This document shows positions 22,310 to 34,079 of a stretch of 64,000 nucleotides of DNA, piece after piece. The notes under the pieces were generated by a model. It saw nothing but the letters and a program-made list of their open reading frames with translations, was not told the DNA's origin and made no database searches. Position numbers and translations under genes: made by a program. The stretch's first letter is position 1. Each line of letters begins with the position of its first letter. Source of the DNA: Vigna angularis (Eukaryota; Streptophyta; Magnoliopsida; Fabales; Fabaceae); NCBI RefSeq assembly GCF_016808095.1, contig NC_068979.1, forward strand, positions 25,755,960 through 25,819,959, written 5' to 3'.

Positions 22310-24960
22310 TTGTATATAAGTAACTACATTGAACAATTTATTTATTCTAAATTGTTCAATTTACAGAAGTTTCAAATTATATAATTTCTCAAAGGCTATA
22401 TGATGCAACAACAAGAGCATTTTACCAGTGTGATAATTATGCAGTTAAGATTGCTTTCTTCTCATCATGCGGTCTTCTTTATATAGGAAACTTCAAGAAA
22501 GATCTGTTATAAAAAACATTGTTTTGATGTACGAGGTCAGATGCTACGTTGTTTTTGTAGAGACAATTGTTCTGCTTGTACTGATTAAAAAGACAGAAAG
22601 CATTGATGAAACATTCTCATAATGTCTTTGTATCTCTTAATGTTCTTCCGAATCAATGCAAGACTTTTGAATAAAACATTTGTGTTTTATCCAACTGAAT
22701 TATCACAATTGTCCCAAACTATCACAACTTGATCCATTTGTTGTTTTTAGAGTAATTCTTGATTCAATTTGGTTTTTTGTTTTAGTTATAACCAGTTTGC
22801 ATACAGATATTATGTTTTACTAACCTATTTTTGAATTAGATTTTTGTTTTCACCACAATCATGATGAAACACATGGTCATTTACATTCTAAGAATAAAAT
22901 GTAGGAGAAGATACTAAAAATCAAAGGAATGATACTTATCAAAGAAAAGCATCTAAGAGAGGTCTTTACTTCCAACATTTTAAGGTACCCATAAAGTTAA
23001 TTTTAAGTAATTAATGCATTATTACTTGGCAAACTATCTTAAATTCATTTTTGGGGTGATTTTACGATATATTATGCATGCTTTGATATAATTTAAAGGA
23101 GCTTGATAAGAGTGTGGAAGTTATGTGATAAGACTTTTTATGTGTAAATTTCATGTGATACTATTGTTTGGAGAATTGTAACATACCTATGTATCAAGAA
23201 AAATGTGATACAACTTAGAAAAACCGTGCATTTGAAAAAGGAAGGAGTTTGCATAATGGGGGATCTATCAGTGTGCATGACCATGATTTTCGTTTGGTAT
23301 AATATCTTTGTATATTTTCTATTCATTTATGATGTAATAACAATGATTTACTTTATAAATATTTTTGTTTCGAGGAGCTTGGTTGTTGAGTTCATGTTGA
23401 TGAAATCTTTCAACAAACACATATATGAAAGGCTATAGAGGATTTTGTCAATGAATGATCTAGGTGAACACATGTTAGTTTCTACTAAGTTTATTATAGT
23501 TTTACACTTTCAATTATTTACTATTTTAACACAAACACTTCTTATTTGAACAGGAAAAATTTCAAATTTGATTTTCTAAAGCATTATCTGAGACTTCAAC
23601 TATTGGTGTCTCATGATAATTGTGTTGACAATTACTTACAACAGACATAAGCATCTTCTAGTCAACAAGTAAATCCAGAGGAGATTACTCAACTAAGAAT
23701 GCGACTAGCAACTAGTAAGGAGAAAATTTGTCAAATGTATTCTCAATTTCAAATGAAATTTGAAACGATATAGAGTTTTATTGGTGTGATCATCCAATAT
23801 CTTTCGACTCTGGTAACAACGACTACACAAAATATTTTCCAACAATCAAATACTGAATAATGGAATCAGATCAGGACAATCAACAACTGCAACAAAGTGA
23901 TGAAGAACCCCCTAATCCATCTCGTCCTAATTGTGATTAATGTGTTAGGGAACATTGGACTTTATTAATGTTAGGAAATGTTGCTTATATATTATCACAT
24001 TATTAGATGTTTATGTATTCAAATACTTGTATTCGAATTTTTGACATTGTTAAACTTAGATATGAATATTATATGTTTGAATTATTTGTTTTAACAACTT
24101 TTCATATATTATAAATTTTCTAAAATGATCAACTTCAATATCCAAGTATATATAAATTCTTAGATATTAAGTGTACTAGGAAAAAACATTAAAGTTGACA
24201 AACATATTACATATAGATGTATCCGTAAATAATTACATATGGATAAATCCGTAGATACGTGAGCTATGACTATTTTTTCTGAAAATAATCCATAAGTAAA
24301 ATTGCATAACTTACGGATTTTATGAATTAACTTGTAGGTAATATGTTTTTTCTTATAATGATTGTTATTAACATTACCTGTTTCAATAAGTACAATTGAA
24401 ATATCTTTTTCAATTATAAAAATTGTGAAAAATAAACTCAAACAAAATAAAAGATGAATTTCTAACTGATTGTTTAATTACATATGGTGAGAGAAAGATT
24501 ACTAAGAAGTTTGATACAAATTCTATCGTTGATAAATTTTGTTATATGAAAAACGATGTGTACAACTTAAATAAGAAGTGTCATGTCTTTATTTTTTGTA
24601 ATTTATTTTTTATTAAATTTTATTTTCTTTTGAACTCTTTTTTAAATTTATGATTCCATATAATTATTATTATTATATATATTATATCTCTCTTTTCTCT
24701 TCTTAAGTAGGTTGATTCCTTTTTTGAATATTGTAGGGAGAAAAATATAATTATTTCCTTATTATCGAAAATTTAGCCAAGACTAACCAAGTATATCGGC
24801 AAGCTTGAGAACAAACAGGCATCGTTTGAGACCCACAAAGGTATAACAACCTAAAAATTTGCAATACTCACACGTGTCAATCTATAATGCACAACTTTAT
24901 TTGGCATGTATGAATCCTTAGTAATAATAATGTTGGGAGTTATTTCTTTCTCTTCTCTTC
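22310..24960. other. AT-rich spacer with faint transposon traces
   Basis: No gene is supported. At 23660-23770 the plus strand encodes a short coiled-coil-like stretch (NPEEITQLRMRLATSKEKIC) ending in a stop, resembling the C-terminal tail of plant En/Spm-type transposases; this is weak. At 24210-24330 several copies of ATCCGTA and TACGGAT in opposite orientation look like a decayed MITE. Confidence 0.4.
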
Positions 24961-25018
24961 TTCCCCTTCCCACAATTATTACATAACCACCATTGCTTGA
25001 AAGCTAGCCAAAATAAAA

Positions 25019-25863
25019 ATGGCAACCCAACCTCAAAATTCAGATCTTACATTCCCACCCGCGGATGTTGCTGGAGAACTTCATCCTGAGACAAACACAA
25101 ACGTTCAGATTGACCCGACATCTTCTGAGGTTGCAGCCTACAAGGAAACGAAGGTACATTTCATCATTTTCATATACAAGAGATCATCACCAACGACCAA
25201 CATGCTATTGGGATATTATTTTTTTTCTTTTTAGTTAAATATGTCATTTATTTCTAAATTATTAAAAAAAACTATATTTAATCCATGTATTTTATGAAAT
25301 TCAAGTCATCATTTCCAAAAAAAAAAACATATGAAGTATTTTTTGTTGGGTCTATAAGGGGAGGTTCACTAGGAAGACACAATAACAAATGAAATCTGAG
25401 TCTAACCATATAAAGGATTAGCACCACTCTTTACTTAAAACCTTAAGATAATGGGTCTTTCACCTTTATACAATGCTTTGCTTTTGACTTAGACTTACAC
25501 TTGGAATCCCAACATTTTTCACGTCAAAAAGGAAGTTTTATATAATGATGTTATTTTTTTAAGAATGATATTTTCATTGACTGAAGCATGAATTAAATAT
25601 TTTATAATTTAGTTTAAAAATTAAACTTAATTTTATATAATAGTTTGAAGACGAAAAATATATTTAACATTTTTTTTTCATTTTCTTAATTATATAATAT
25701 CTTTAATTGATTTCAGGCACAAAATGAGGCCAAACAAGAGAAAGATGAAAGAGAAAAGAAGGATGCATTGCAAACAATAAAATCAGCAATTGTAATTTGA
25801 GGTATAGTTGTGGCTTTGGCAGGAGCTGCATTTGCTATAGCCAAGAAATTAAGAGAGAAATGA
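25019..25863 (+). pseudogene. Small two-exon gene for a putative tail-anchored membrane protein, in-frame TGA before the anchor
   Basis: Exon 1 (25019-25153, 45 codons) starts ATGGCAACC, and its predicted protein begins MATQPQNSDL. The splice donor is AAG|GTACAT, the acceptor TTTCAG|GCACAA, and exon 2 starts at 25717 in phase. Exon 2 is Lys/Glu-rich (EKDEREKKDALQTIKSAIVI), then meets TGA at 25798-25800. Beyond it the same frame continues without a break as GIVVALAGAAFAIAKKLREK and stops at 25861-25863. Together they read like a short soluble segment followed by one C-terminal membrane helix with a basic end. The stop removes the helix, giving a 72-residue soluble product. Either the gene is freshly broken, the stop is an allele or sequencing error, or it is read through. 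The family has no function I can name. A CT-rich leader precedes the ATG (24945-24970). Confidence 0.6.
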
Positions 25864-25869
25864 CCCCAC

Positions 25870-28040
25870 CTTTCTCAAGCGATATAGAACATTTAAAGAG
25901 ATTTAATCAGTTTTAGGATTTATTTTTAGGTCTTCCCATTCTTTCCTTTTTTTTTATATGAATTAGTTCCTTTAATTTTTCTGATTTTTGGGTTCAAATA
26001 AGTCACACACCCTATAATCCTACTCATAACATGATATCACATATATGTTTTCACAATGTATCCTCAGGATTGACATCTAAGTTCAAGTTATAAAAGCTTA
26101 CATTCTTTTTCTATTTCTTATTCTTCCTTTCTTTTCGTTATATTTGAGTGAATGTAATATTGAATCATCAAATTTGTCCTACACTACAAGATTAGCATAT
26201 AATTAAAAGTGACAAAACGAGTTGCGTGCAAACTTTCCAACTTATTAAAATTTGGTGGATTGAGTTAAAATTTTAACTTGTGAGTCTGTTTTGTTTCATC
26301 CTATTTAACCCCCTAAATTAGTATATCAGAATGAACTAATATATCTTTTTTAATTAAAAACTAAAATAAAAAGTTTAAGAGATTAATTTTTTATATTATA
26401 TTACTTTCATAATGAAGTATGTAGTAGTATTATAATTTAGATTAATTTTTTATATTATATTACTTTAATGATGAAGTATGTAGTAGTATTATAATTTAAA
26501 TTAGGCTTAAATACGTTTTTGGTTTCTTAATTTAAATGAAAATTAAAATTAGTTTTTCTTCAAAGACTAATTTAATTTTTTATTTTTAGAACTACATGAA
26601 TTTAATCGTTTTAATCAAATTTTATTAAGTATATTTGAGGTTTCAAAAGCATTTTTCAACTATCATGGAAGAAAAAATACATTAAATAATATAAACAATT
26701 CAAATACAACTAGCATTGAAGAAAACATGTCAAACAGTAAACAACTCAATAGCTGTCATGAAATATGTTTAAAACATCAAATAAACTTAACAAAATTTGA
26801 TTAAAATAACTAAATCGATATAGTTCTAAAAATTAGTAACTAAATTAGTCCAAAGTTTAGAAAATAAATTAATTTTAATTTTCACTAGAAGTTAAAGATC
26901 AAAAAAGATATATAACTCTTTAAATTATTAACACTTATAAATTAAGTTTTAATTATTAATTATAATATAATTATTTAACACACCCAACTAAAACTAAGAG
27001 ATGGTAACATAAAAGTGTCACGTATGTACAACTTAAATATGAATATATTTGACATAAACTAAATATGAAAAAATAAATAAAAATAAAGACCTACTTACAA
27101 CTATTCAGAATGAGAAAGTAAGCAAACAATATAATAAATAAAAGAACAACAGGAAAGTTTCTTCTAATCATATTGCATAACCTCCTTCAGGGTGTTTTAC
27201 CATTCTCTTTAGCATGTACCTCCCCACATTCGATTATATCAAGTAATACAATAATATATCATCCAATCATATCAAATAATAAATAAAACTTAACTAAATA
27301 ATATATTAATAATATATCAATATCTAAGCAAATATTATAACATATACTCTAAATTAGTTGTAATTTCATGATTTTATTAATCACTAACACATATCTGCGT
27401 AATAACAAATTTAATCGTGAACATTCCGGAAACAATGATATATTTTATTTATTTTTAACATGTATCTGACTAATCCGAAGAGTCTATAATTTATAAAGAG
27501 TATTCACTCAATTTCTTGCATATATATACCTTTTTATACACATATTTTGAGAAATAATATAATTAACAACAAAATTTAACACTTGCACATAGCTGATGTG
27601 ACAACTTTTAAATAAATTTATAATTTTTTTTCAAGTCGCTAACCTGGAAAATGTTACATTGAAAAACAAAAATTGGAGAAATTGAATAGTGCGAGTTCTT
27701 CTTTCATTCTTCGTTGTGACTTGAGATTGAAAGTTGCTTTTTCATTTTACTAGTTTCATTGAGACCCATCATTTTTGTGTTTCTTTATTGTTGTTTTTGG
27801 TGTGTTTGTTCCATTGAAACTCATCATTCTCATATTTCTCCATTATTTTGTTATGTCTTCAATTAAATGAAGCAGAGGAAAACACCTATGATTTCTTTGT
27901 GTAAACTGAAACATCTTTTGTGAATTACTCGTTTAATCGACATTCTTGCTTGTCACTGACACACGTTCAGTCTATGGTGACGATTTGGTAGACATTGTAG
28001 TGTGTTGGTTGAATAGAGTGAGTATTTTGGAAAAACAATT
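25870..28040. other. AT-rich spacer, no gene seen
   Basis: Downstream of the small gene the sequence is AT-rich and lacks coding signal. The only structure noted is the 59-bp tandem duplication at 26381-26498. Confidence 0.6.
26381..26498. repeat. 59-bp tandem duplication
   Basis: Two adjacent copies (26381-26439 and 26440-26498), each starting GATTAATTTTTTATATTATA, differ at only a few positions around CATAATGAAG and AATGATGAAG. Confidence 0.85.
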
Positions 28041-28045
28041 GTCAA

Positions 28046-28372
28046 ACCAAACATGAAACATATGTGGGTCGCAATAAACAAATAAGTGGGGAGCAGTGTA
28101 TGAGTTTTTATACATGTTTATGAATCTCTGTTCCAATCAAGGTTTTATGAACAACCAATATGTCGTATTTCATGTCTACCACGAAGGTCATCACAGCTAA
28201 CAAATATGAACTCAAACTAATTGAATCAGGTGACTATTTTGCAAAAAAAAAAATGGCCAAACCTAAAATGAAAAATAAGTAATTCACAATGAACAAATAA
28301 ATGAGAAGTAGTGTATGACTTTCTATATAGTTTACGAAGTTGTAGTACAATCAATGTTTTATGAACAACCAA
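28046..28372. repeat. Diverged direct repeat, period about 210 bp
   Basis: Copies at about 28046-28160 and 28256-28372 share AACAAATAA, AGTGTATGA and GTTTTATGAACAACCAAT in the same order. They resemble duplicated upstream sequence and sit just before a promoter-like stretch at 28425. Confidence 0.6.
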
Positions 28373-28424
28373 TTGGTTCTACATCCGTAAATACGCGGCA
28401 CAACTAACCTAGTGACCCATATGA

Positions 28425-28545
28425 AAGCCTATATAATCCAGTGTCAACTACTTCAGTTGCTTTAAGTATATAGAGCACGGAGAGAACAAGACCCTCAAAC
28501 ATTTCATAGAAAGATTCACTACAGCAACAACCATGATCTTGGACC
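28425..28545 (+). promoter_or_regulatory. Orphan promoter-like stretch with TATA box and short frame
   Basis: CCTATATAATCC (about 28429-28440) is followed by an A-rich leader and an ATG at 28532 that opens a short hydrophobic frame (MILDLTLFVFTL) before a stop. This could be the front end of a gene whose body is missing. No family is recognised. Confidence 0.25.
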
Positions 28546-28739
28546 TCACTTTGTTTGTGTTCACTCTTTGATTTACGATCTTCAACAAAAACCTTTATCT
28601 GAATCTCTTTTCATATAGAGGCCAAAAATTATGCATGATCTCAGGGAGTAAGCAACCAAGTACATGACTATTAAAGAAAATAGGTCAAAGAGAGTAAAGA
28701 AGCCCAACACCCCAACAATGGGGAAGAACAAGAATGAAA

Positions 28740-29640
28740 TCACAGGAAAACACTAAAGGGGGTGAATAATTTTTTTGAAAACTTTTCACAAATAAGCATA
28801 TAATGGTTTATAAAAGATATATTGATGGAGATTGCTTTGAGGAGGCTTATTAAATAATAGATGATCTTTCAAATGGGTTGATGAAGCTTCTTTAAAGAGG
28901 TGGACTCCATGAACAAAGATGAATGAAGCGAAGGCATAAGATGAAGAGATGTTGATGTTGATGGCTTAGAATTTTGGATAGATGTCCCTCTAGGAAGTTA
29001 GGACAACCTTGAAGAAGAAAACATGAAGAGGTCTAGAAAAAGACATTTCATAGGTGAGAACTCAAGAAGAGAAGTCTAGCAATTTTGGCAAAATGAATTT
29101 ACATTCAATCAAGTTATAAAGAAACATACAAGTGTGTGTTTCCTTTTATAGGTAAAGGACTAGGCTAGGACTCAATGCACTTAAAAAGAACTAGAAGCTT
29201 CCTATGGCAAGGTGGGAGGAACGAGAGTCTTCCCCCTTAACTATCGTCCACATACAATGTAAGGGAGCCTCCCTTGATGTTGACATCCTTCACACTCTTC
29301 TAAACTCTTCCAAGACCCATTTTAGGCGCTATTACTCTTAAACATGTCCTAGGATGCGTTAATCTCCCTTTTTAAGTTACCAAGTCTTCTAAACAAGGAC
29401 TAAACAAAATGTCTTGGCCAAATACAAGGCCTAAAGAAACTATTTTACATATTTACAAAAGATATTAGGGATAAAAGAATAAGTCTAATAGGTGGTCCTC
29501 CACAAAAGTAGTGTTCTTAAAGCTCCTTCTTTTCTTCTATCATTTTGACCATGCTTCTTGTAAATGGTCCAAGATGTCTTCTAGATGGTCCTACGTTATA
29601 TACTTTGTATGAGATGTTTAGATGTTGATTTTTATAGAAT
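28740..29640 (-). repeat. LTR-like sequence, minus orientation
   Basis: About 900 bp rich in AAGATG, GAAG and CTTCC blocks, with a CCTATAAAAGGA TATA-type box on the minus strand (29148-29159). It resembles a retrotransposon LTR in composition. No partner, primer site or target duplication was found, so class and ends are uncertain. Confidence 0.35.
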
Positions 29641-29955
29641 GCGTAAATGGAAAACGTTTCAAAGAACAAAGCAGTAAAACATAGATTTTATATTAGTTCA
29701 CTCAACTTGAGCTACATTCAGTTCTTCTTTAATTTGGGTGATATATATTTCCATTTTGCATAGTCCATAATTATTCATTTTTAAGTGTTGTTTGATATTC
29801 TGAATTACTAAATTTTAATTTATTTTTTCACTTCTGGATTGGTTAATGAGTAATTTTTTCCTCTCGGAATTAAATAATATGAAACTTTGTCTTTTATAAA
29901 GAAATTGTAATGCAGAAGATGTTTTGCATTTGTGGTTTGTTGGAAGATCAAAACC

Positions 29956-30097
29956 TGCGAAATTATTATGTGTGTTGCTTTTTCTTACACTTTTGTCACA
30001 CTAACATTTTCTCTAAACTCAAAATATGCGAAATTATTATGTGTGTTGCTTCTTCTTACATTTTTGTCACACTAACATTTTCTCTAAACTCAAAATA
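29956..30097. repeat. 71-bp tandem duplication
   Basis: Two adjacent copies (29956-30026 and 30027-30097), each starting TGCGAAATTATTATGTGTG and ending TAAACTCAAAATA, with only two or three differences. Confidence 0.9.
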
Positions 30098-30429
30098 GGT
30101 AAGGAAAGACAAAGTTCCAATTGCCTAATCTGAATTGGAAAAGATTAGTTTTGGACTAACCAATCTCAAATTGAAAGAGTTACTCTGAATTGGATAATCC
30201 ATAATGTTAATCAACATAGAAAATAAATAATTCTAGATTGTAAGGTAGAATACTAATAGCTAAAATTTTAAGTTTAAAATTATGTAGTTTAAAATTTTAG
30301 ATCATATAATCTAGAAAAAAAATTCTAAATTTACATATTTTTTAATGAATTGCTTAATCCGGAAAGTTTCAATTGCAAAATTTGAAAAGATTTTACAAAG
30401 AGTAAAATGAGAAATTTCAAAATAAGTAA

Positions 30430-30595
30430 GTGTAGGAAGAAGTTATATGGGTGCAGAAAAAAATACTCAAGAAACTATTGCGAGGGAAACTTTTGGGTTA
30501 GACTTTAGAGAATTATCCTTTTAGTTTTAAAACACTTCTTGAAGGATCTCTTTTTGCACACCCAATGCTTTCCTTTTACAACCCCACAAATATTA
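30430..30595. mobile_element. Possible MITE with imperfect terminal inverted repeats
   Basis: The left arm (GTGTAGGAAGAAG..ATGGGTGCAG) and the reverse complement of the right arm (GTTGTAAAAGG..TTGGGTGTGC) match imperfectly over about 40 bp. The element is about 165 bp and non-coding. The arms resemble those of the larger TIR element at 31150-32765. No target duplication is clear. Confidence 0.35.
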
Positions 30596-30599
30596 AAAC

Positions 30600-31149
30600 T
30601 TTGTTTTGTCTTTTTAGTTTAGAGTTTTTTTTTAATGTACAACCTTGATACTTTTTGAACTATATAATGTAAAAGTAAAAAATGTCTTTTCATTATAAAA
30701 TTTGAAAACTTTTTTCTATACAAAAGGGTGAATTACAGATTTTACAATTCAAAATAGACTTTTAAATTCTAAAGTATTTTTAAAATTGCACAATCTTAGT
30801 ATTTTTTTTACTTGATAAAAACTTTTCGACGGTGTAATTCATAAGGCAATTTTATCTATTGAATTGCACTTGGAAGTCAATTTTTGTATAAATAAAAGTT
30901 TTCATATTTCAAAATATTGAAGACATATTTTTATGAAAGAGAAAAACTTTTGGATTGTGTAAATGAGAGTGTCTTGTGAACTAGGAGTTAGTTCTTCTGC
31001 ATCATCAAAAGAAGAAGAGAAAAGACTACGTATAACATAGGAGATGACAAAGACTAAGTGCATTTTCATCTTTTTACATACCCTCACACCATTGACTACA
31101 AAAAGAAATTCCCAAATTATACTTAGTTTTACTTGTGTCCACTGTTTAA
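30600..31149. other. AT-rich spacer, no gene seen
   Basis: Only degenerate AT-rich repeats of the kind TTTAAATTG..CACAATC are present. Confidence 0.5.
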
Positions 31150-32765
31150 CGAGAGCTTCTCCCTACATCACCACCCTCTTCTCCCTACAACTCCCCAAAT
31201 TCTTTTATTTTCAAAGATAGTCTTAGTTAAATTTTTTTTACTTTTACCATTTAGATTTTATATTTTTATTTTAAACCCTAATTCTACCCTATCTTATTTG
31301 TGCAGCCACTACACCCCATCCCCGCTTCTCTCTCTCACCGATCTCTTCCCCATTTTCGTTTTCTGGCTTCTTCTTCCTCCCCTTTCACTTTTGATTTCCG
31401 TTTTCATTTGTCATTCTCATTTCTTCTTCCTTTGCATTTCTGTTTCACTGCTTCCATTGGCCGTTGAGTGGTGGGGTGGAGGAGCATCCAGAAGCAACGT
31501 CCAAGAGCACCATCGAGGAGCAGCATGGAGTAGAGCAGAGTTCTTCGCTTCGGCATCCAGGTTGGTTTTCTTCACCATTGTTGATGACTTGGGCTCAAGC
31601 CCATCAATAAGCCAAGAAACCATTTACTTGAAGAATTACAAAGAAGGCTACCAACACCTCTTTGCACACTTGGAAGGAAGCTCCAAAAGCAAGACGACCA
31701 GGATGGATGGCGCTCCAACGCCTACACGCCAAGGGCGCCTAAGCGTACACTGGACAGCAGCCTCTAGGAGCTCAAGCACACGTTGCAGGAACCAGGAATC
31801 CTCTTCGCACGTTGGAGCGTCAGTCATGGGGCGCTCAAGCGCGGGTTTCCTCCAGCCAGCTTACTTAGCATGTGGACCACGTGACTGTGATGACCCAAGA
31901 CCAAATTTGCTTCCCTCCACGTGGCATTCGATCCATAGAATAAGGATGATGATCAACTGTGTATTCCTTCGTGCACAAAGGGGTGAATCATCTATAAATT
32001 CACCCACCTCACATTGTAATCTCACTTTTGGAATGAATATGAGTTTATTATGCTGAAGCATTTCCAGCACCCCAAACTCTGCCCCAAAGGTCACTCTACT
32101 TGAGCTTTCCCACCTCCAACTAGCTTTCTTCCAGTGAAGGCCGTCTGAGCTAGATAATTCACCATCTAAACAGCTCTTCATCCACCATCAACATCCATAC
32201 CTCATTCTGCTGCTTCATATAATCCATTAGCTGGGACGTAACCTATCAACTGTTTTGTATCTTTGTTTGTATGATAGGTAGTTTAATTTGCTTTGAAGTC
32301 GTGTTGTGGTTGTTGTGTATGCTATTTGTCCGTTGTGTCGTGCCGCTGTAAACAGGGAACCCGAAGGCCTAAACGGATATGGGATATCCGTTTGGTCTTC
32401 AACGGATACTGACATCCGTCGACGTATATGGGTATCCGTTGAAGCTGCTACCTCTGGACCACCGAACCACCTTCTTCCACCCCTTCTAAGAAGCTGCTAC
32501 CTCCAAACAAAGATCCACCAGCACCAACAAAATGCACGAACAACACAATACGAGTGAAGGAGAAATAACACAGTGAAGAAAAGGAAATGTGATTTCTGTG
32601 TGGGGTGTAAATGATTTTATAGTGGGGACCACTTTTAATGGATTGCTGGAGGTTGGTGAAAAGAAATTTTTTTACCAACCATTTTTAACTCTGGTAAATG
32701 CAGGATTAAATGAAGAATGTGGTGGTGTAGGAAGAAGAGCGTGGTAGTGTAGGGAGAAGCCCTCC
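31150..32765. mobile_element. TIR-bounded composite insertion, about 1.6 kb
   Basis: The left arm (31152-31197, GCTTCTCCCTACATCACCAC..) matches the reverse complement of the right arm (32716-32757, GCTTCTCCCTACACTACCAC..) over about 45 bp. Each arm itself contains a doubled CTTCTYCCTACA motif. The interior is more GC-rich than its surroundings. It includes a stretch with TATAAATTCACCC and ACATTGTAATCTC (31990-32020) typical of an LTR transcription start, and repeated GGCGCTC/GGGCGCC motifs (31700-31840). It also has a cluster of palindromic GGATATCCGTT units near 32370-32445. No gene is recognised. A long plus-strand frame (to 32056) lacks any known domain and is probably chance. Confidence 0.5.
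32370..32445. repeat. Cluster of palindromic GGATATCCGTT motifs
   Basis: AACGGATATGGGATATCCGT, then CAACGGATACTGACATCCGT, then TATGGGTATCCGTTGAAG occur within 75 bp as inverted and direct repeats. They may be subterminal transposase-binding sites or a hairpin; function is unknown. Confidence 0.6.
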
Positions 32766-32879
32766 TATTTACCTCTCAATAAGGAATTTCTTCCTGTACC
32801 CCATATTTTCTTCTTACACCCATACCTTTTAAAATTTCAATCTTACTCTTACTAAAATTAATAGAAAAAAGATATTACG

Positions 32880-33430
32880 GATTGTATAATTTATAAATAT
32901 TTAAGATTATAATATTATGTAATGCAAATATAAAATATGTAATATAAATTTAGAAGGTAATTAGAAATGTAAATTACATTATTAATTATACAATATATAA
33001 TACAAATTTATATTTTGGATTGTATAATTTATAATACAAATTTGGAAAAAAAATTCGAAATATGAATTATACTCTAGAATGTATAATCTAGAATGAAAAA
33101 TTTGCATTCTAAAATGTAAATAATTTGAAAGATAATTCATAATGTATATTATATTTTGAATTGTATAATCTATAATACATATTTATATTTCGGATTTACA
33201 ATTCATAATAATGTAAATTTGGAAAATATTCAGAATACAAATTGTATTTTAAATTGTATAATTTATAATACAAATTTATATTTCAAATTAAAAAAAAAAT
33301 CTGTAATACAAATTTAAAAAATAATCTAAAATATAAATTACATTTTAAATTTTACAATCCAACAAATTTACATTTCAAATTATACAATCTGTAATATAAA
33401 TTTGAAACTCAACTTACATACTTTTTAATT
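32880..33430. repeat. Degenerate AT-rich interspersed repeat
   Basis: Many loosely spaced copies of ATTGTATAATYTATAATACAAATTTA and its reverse (roughly every 60-70 bp) fill this stretch. No gene. Confidence 0.6.
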
Positions 33431-33948
33431 TAATAAAGAGAAATTAATCATTTTACATCCTCTTCTCCATGCCAAATAAATAAATATCAAGTCCAGAGAA
33501 AATATATCCTTAAGCTCTGAACCGAAACCAAATTCATTTTTCTTATTTTACTTCAATACATATAAAATTATTAATATTTTATAGTTAAACTCTTGTTTTA
33601 GAACAATATAAGAAAACCTTTTTATTATATAAATCAAATAGAATAATTAAATTTCATAAACACATTTGAAATGAAAATGATCAAGATGTTGTAAACAATA
33701 TAATTATTATAGATTATTTGAGGGTTAAATTAATCTATAGATTTCCGTGATTTTGTATTCAGTTTGAAATTTATTCCTGGAAGATTAAAATCTCAAAACA
33801 AAGTCTTTATAATTTTGGCCATTCGACATGTCTTAATCATAACAATATGAAGGAGACTTAGAAATTACTTTGAGTTAGTTAGTTTTGTATAACTTTATTT
33901 TCTACAAAATAATAAATATATATTCAGTTGTAGTCTTTTATAATTATG

Positions 33949-34073
33949 TCTACTAATTTTTAAAAGTAATTTAGTAATATTTTAACTTTGTATACTAATT
34001 TTTAAAAAGTAATTTTAGTAATATTTTAACTCTGTATACTAATTTTTAAAAAGTAATTTAGTAATATTTTAAC
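33949..34073. repeat. 44-bp tandem repeat, about 2.9 copies
   Basis: The unit starts TATACTAATTTTTAAAAAG and continues TAATTTAGTAATATTTTAAC. Three copies differ by one or two small indels. Confidence 0.85.
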
Positions 34074-34079
34074 CATTCC

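Noticed and set aside
31133..32056. A 300-codon open frame on the plus strand
   Set aside because: No known domain, biased towards Leu/Ser/Pro from CT-rich DNA, begins without a convincing ATG, and lies in a TIR-bounded repeat. Treated as chance.
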